Origin: Candidatus Hydrogenedentota bacterium
GTDB lineage: Bacteria > Hydrogenedentota > Hydrogenedentia > Hydrogenedentales > SLHB01
Direction: 5' to 3'
Assembly (NCBI GenBank): GCA_007130675.1
Contig: SLSB01000048.1
Location: forward strand, 1 to 7,669
DNA: 7,669 nucleotides
The translations under genes and the position numbers were made by a program. Below the pieces are notes generated by a model, which saw nothing but the letters and a program-made list of their open reading frames with translations, made no database searches and was not told the DNA's origin. Shown here one piece after another: positions 5,447-7,669 of the stretch. Every line of letters begins with the position of its first letter. Position 1 is the stretch's first letter.

Positions 5447-6516
5447 CCGAAGACGCGAACATGCAACAACAACGCACGGAAACGCCGTATCAGCATCTGC
5501 ATGGGTCCGTGTGGCTGGGGGCCGGGCATCTGCTCTACGGAAAGCGGCAGTTGTTTTCCCAACGGCTGAAACGGTTCGATTACCGCGACATTCAAGCGCT
5601 GACCCTCCGCCAAACCCGCAATTATGTCCGGTGGCATGAGATTCTGCTCGCGTGTACTTTGCTCAGCTGGTTGACCTTAATTTGGGTCGCTTTGTATCGC
5701 CCACCCGGGTGGGTTCTGATTGTGCTCGCGTTCCCCTCCGTGGGCCTGCTTACCTTGGCTGTCATCCATCGGCGTCTGGGCCCGACCTGTGCCTGCCACA
5801 TCCGCACGGCCGTCCAAGTCGAGCAATTGGACGGATTCACCCGCGTGCGCACGTCAAGGCCGCTGTTCTATCGGTTGCGTGACGAAATCGGGCGCGCGCA
5901 AGGAGTCGACTGGAACGAACCTTTGCCCGAAGCAGAGCTCGCGGCCTGGCAACCGCCCGACACTGCCGTCGAGCCTGGAAGACCCGTACTCGAGCGCCGG
6001 GTTCCTCAACACCGCGAATACAACGGCTGGGCCCATGCGCTTCTGTTCGTCGCGTTGCTCTTGGGCGGGATCGTCAACGCCCTTTTCCTGATTCAAATGG
6101 ACTGGCTGGTCATGGCGCTGTCCCTGCTCGCAACGGCGCTGCTTGTCGGGGCGCTCGTGGCGGCACTGGTCATGCAGCACACACGGGACATCACCCGAGA
6201 ACTCCGCGTAATGGGCTGGCTCTGCACCGCATATCTGCTTGCAAGCAATGCCGCCTCGGGTGTGATCGCTCCTGAGATATTCTTTTCGTATCTCCTGGTG
6301 ATGGATGAATTCAGCGTATGGGAGCACGAGGCGTATGTGCTGTTGCTCATCGTCACGATGACCATCGAATTCCTGCTGGCGCTGCTCGGATTCTACTTTC
6401 TGTCGCGGTTCCGCGGCGGCAAGCAGAAGCTTCAAGAAGCCCGCCAGGCAACGGGCGGGGGTTCTCCGCCCGGCTTCGAGATCCCGGGCGAACAAATGGA
6501 TGAGGAGCAGCCGTAG
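5443..6516 (+). CDS. Polytopic membrane protein of unknown function
   Basis: A 357-residue protein from the ATG at 5443, which overlaps the previous stop by 4 bp and follows GGTGAG (5434-5439); the frame is open further upstream but that part is only a shadow of the preceding gene. An ATG at 5461 is an alternative. Residues 18-62 look beta-rich (HGSVWLGAGHLLYGKRQLF, then RFDYRDIQALTLRQTRNYVRW). Two membrane helices follow at about 66-84 and 89-108. A second soluble segment (112-155) has CACHIRTAVQVEQLDGFTRV and a predicted helix LFYRLRDEIGRAQG. Further helices lie near 198-218, 221-244, 256-275 and 297-321. The tail (322-357) is charged and Gly/Pro-rich. The two soluble parts together resemble one small PH-like fold interrupted by a membrane hairpin, which is inference. 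No named family is recognised with confidence. Neighbours suggest it is part of the same membrane assembly. Confidence 0.8.
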   Translation: MTEDANMQQQRTETPYQHLHGSVWLGAGHLLYGKRQLFSQRLKRFDYRDIQALTLRQTRNYVRWHEILLACTLLSWLTLIWVALYRPPGWVLIVLAFPSVGLLTLAVIHRRLGPTCACHIRTAVQVEQLDGFTRVRTSRPLFYRLRDEIGRAQGVDWNEPLPEAELAAWQPPDTAVEPGRPVLERRVPQHREYNGWAHALLFVALLLGGIVNALFLIQMDWLVMALSLLATALLVGALVAALVMQHTRDITRELRVMGWLCTAYLLASNAASGVIAPEIFFSYLLVMDEFSVWEHEAYVLLLIVTMTIEFLLALLGFYFLSRFRGGKQKLQEARQATGGGSPPGFEIPGEQMDEEQP

Positions 6517-6519
6517 CCG

Positions 6520-6846
6520 ATGGACGACCTGGTGCACCAACGCTGTTTCAATCACGCGAGGCGCGAGGCCGCGGCGCAGTGTCTCGAGTGCGGCCGCTTC
6601 TTCTGCCGCGAGTGCATTACTGAACACGAAGGCCGCATCACGTGTGCGTTATGCCTCGAAACCCGTCTGGCGCCCGCCGAACAGTCCGCCTCGCGCTTGG
6701 CGCTTCCGTTCGAAGGCCTTCAGCTCGCCGCCGGCATCGCCCTGACCTGGCTGCTTGTCTATGGACTCGGCCGGGCACTTGCGGCTATTCCCGCGGCATT
6801 TCACGACGGCACGCTGCTCCGGTCGTCATGGTGGGAGAACCTGTGA
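6520..6846 (+). CDS. Small B-box-like zinc-finger protein with one membrane helix
   Basis: A 108-residue protein. Residues 9-45 carry the finger C9-x2-H12-x8-C21-x2-C24-x4-C29-x2-C32-x9-C42-x2-C45, exactly the spacing seen in the protein encoded at 4832-5446, so the two fingers are probably duplicates. A single hydrophobic helix spans about 66-91, followed by a short tail ending WWENL. It looks like an anchored adaptor: a zinc-binding module held at the membrane. The ATG at 6520 is 3 bp after the previous stop, with GAGGAG about 12 nt upstream, rather far, so translational coupling is likely. The stop overlaps the next start as GTGA (6843-6846). B-box-like fingers of this sort also occur at the N-terminus of some rhomboid proteases, but no protease domain is present here. 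Confidence 0.8.
   Translation: MDDLVHQRCFNHARREAAAQCLECGRFFCRECITEHEGRITCALCLETRLAPAEQSASRLALPFEGLQLAAGIALTWLLVYGLGRALAAIPAAFHDGTLLRSSWWENL
6833..6838 (+). promoter_or_regulatory. Ribosome binding site fixing the GTG start at 6843
   Basis: GGGAGA at 6833-6838 ends 4 nt before GTG 6843. The ATG at 6828, in the same frame, lies upstream of this site and has no comparable one, so the GTG with its GTGA overlap is preferred. Confidence 0.65.
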
Positions 6847-7669
6847 GACGCGACCGGCAAACAGGCATCGAGCGCCGCGGCCTCGCCCTCATCGAAGAGG
6901 CCCTGCACCTCGTGCGCACGGCCCCGCCCGCGTGCCTGCTCGCCTATTACATCGGTTCGGTCCCATTTGCCATGAGCCTGCTGTATTTCTGGGCCCACAT
7001 GAGTTACAGCGCCGATGCGTACCTTTACAGCGCGCCGGGGGCGTTGTTTGTGGCCCTCATGTTCGTATGGATGAAGGCCTGGCAGGCGGTCTATGCCCGG
7101 CATCTGCTGGCGCATGTCCGCGATGAGCCTTCGCCGCAATGGACCTTCCACCGCGTGATGCAACTCACCGCCTCGCAGGCGTTCATTCATGCCGTGGGAT
7201 TCCTTGCGTTGATTCCCGCGCTCATTCTGGTGCTTCCGTTCCTCTATGTCTACGGATTCCTCCAAAACGCGACGATTCTGGGCGGCGACGGCCGCCCCGG
7301 CCTCGCCGCGCTGGGGGCGCGCGCCTGGGAACATGCAAAACTCTGGCCGCAGCAGAGCGTTTTCGTCATCTGGCTATTAAGCCCCGTGCTGGTGGTGCTC
7401 GGGCTTCTGCTCTATCTGGTGGTGATGCCGGTTCTCACGGCAACCGTTCCCGAAGCGGGGAGCCTTTTGTATGGTCTCCTGTTTCGTCTCGCTTTGCTGG
7501 TACTGTGTCCGCTCGGGTTCGCGGTGACTCTCAATCTCGAGGTGCTGCTCGCGCTTATCCCCGAGTTGGGCCGCATTTTTCTGGGCATTCAGAGCATGCC
7601 GTTGCACGCGGGCCTTGTGTTTGACAGCACCCTGACCAGTGCCGCTGTCGGGGCGATGGCCTACCTGCT
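6843..7669 (+). CDS. Polytopic membrane protein, C-terminus outside the window
   Basis: The frame stays open from GTG 6843 to the window edge, giving 275 codons without a stop. After a charged N-terminus (VRRDRQTGIERRGLALIEEA) come hydrophobic helices at about 28-50, 63-82, 112-140, 173-199 and 205-245, the last long enough for two. Conserved-looking pieces are YYIGSVPFAMSLLYFWAHM (35-53), WMKAWQAVYARHLLAH (76-91), LPFLYVYGFLQNATIL (131-146) and HAKLWPQQS (164-172), which connects two membrane sections. I cannot name a family with confidence; it looks like a large polytopic protein without visible enzyme motifs in the part seen. It is translationally coupled to the 108-residue zinc-finger gene. 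An ATG at 6828 is a less likely start. Confidence 0.75.
   Translation, partial: MRRDRQTGIERRGLALIEEALHLVRTAPPACLLAYYIGSVPFAMSLLYFWAHMSYSADAYLYSAPGALFVALMFVWMKAWQAVYARHLLAHVRDEPSPQWTFHRVMQLTASQAFIHAVGFLALIPALILVLPFLYVYGFLQNATILGGDGRPGLAALGARAWEHAKLWPQQSVFVIWLLSPVLVVLGLLLYLVVMPVLTATVPEAGSLLYGLLFRLALLVLCPLGFAVTLNLEVLLALIPELGRIFLGIQSMPLHAGLVFDSTLTSAAVGAMAYL

Noticed and set aside
5854..6627. A 257-codon minus-strand frame opposite the membrane protein genes
   Set aside because: Its Arg/Gln/Glu-rich translation is what hydrophobic codons give when read in reverse; it crosses two well-supported plus-strand genes.
1..7669. CRISPR array, insertion sequence, phage or defence genes
   Set aside because: No regularly spaced repeats, terminal inverted repeats, transposase or integrase motifs, or nuclease signatures were seen on either strand.

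Overview
The window is about 60% GC and is bacterial in layout: tightly packed genes, Shine-Dalgarno sites, and ATGA/GTGA stop-start overlaps. The mix of GYF_2 (DUF4339) proteins, B-box-like zinc fingers on membrane anchors, an RDD protein, a stand-alone CheX-type protein and an L-rhamnose isomerase suggests a Gram-negative, heterotrophic lineage of the Planctomycetota / Hydrogenedentota / Lentisphaerota kind. That placement is inference from family content; no phylogenetic marker is present.

Left part (1-3647). The tail of a plus-strand gene ends at 140 and meets, 6 bp away, a minus-strand gene (147-1484). That gene encodes a three-part protein: GYF_2 domain, four-cysteine zinc ribbon, and an eight-helix membrane domain resembling the YhhN/TMEM86 lysoplasmalogenase family. 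Upstream of it on the same strand is a complete L-rhamnose isomerase gene (rhaA, 1581-2858) with a consensus-like promoter at 2919-2949. Then come about 300 bp of non-coding DNA with two hairpins and a CheX-family protein gene (3162-3647), also on the minus strand.

Middle (3648-4028). A 381-bp intergenic region separates the minus-strand genes from the plus-strand operon. It holds candidate divergent promoters and a short leader element that can fold in two mutually exclusive ways.

Right part (4029-7669). Five plus-strand genes lie close together or overlap, and the last runs off the window: (1) GYF_2-zinc ribbon-RDD membrane protein; (2) zinc ribbon plus B-box-like finger with C-terminal membrane helices; (3) a membrane protein with a beta-rich region interrupted by a transmembrane hairpin; (4) a 108-residue B-box-like finger with one membrane helix; (5) a polytopic membrane protein. 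No gene in this operon has an obvious catalytic motif. The recurring plan is a small cysteine-rich or GYF module followed by membrane helices, which looks like an uncharacterised membrane-associated assembly. It shares its GYF_2-zinc ribbon module with the YhhN-like gene on the left.
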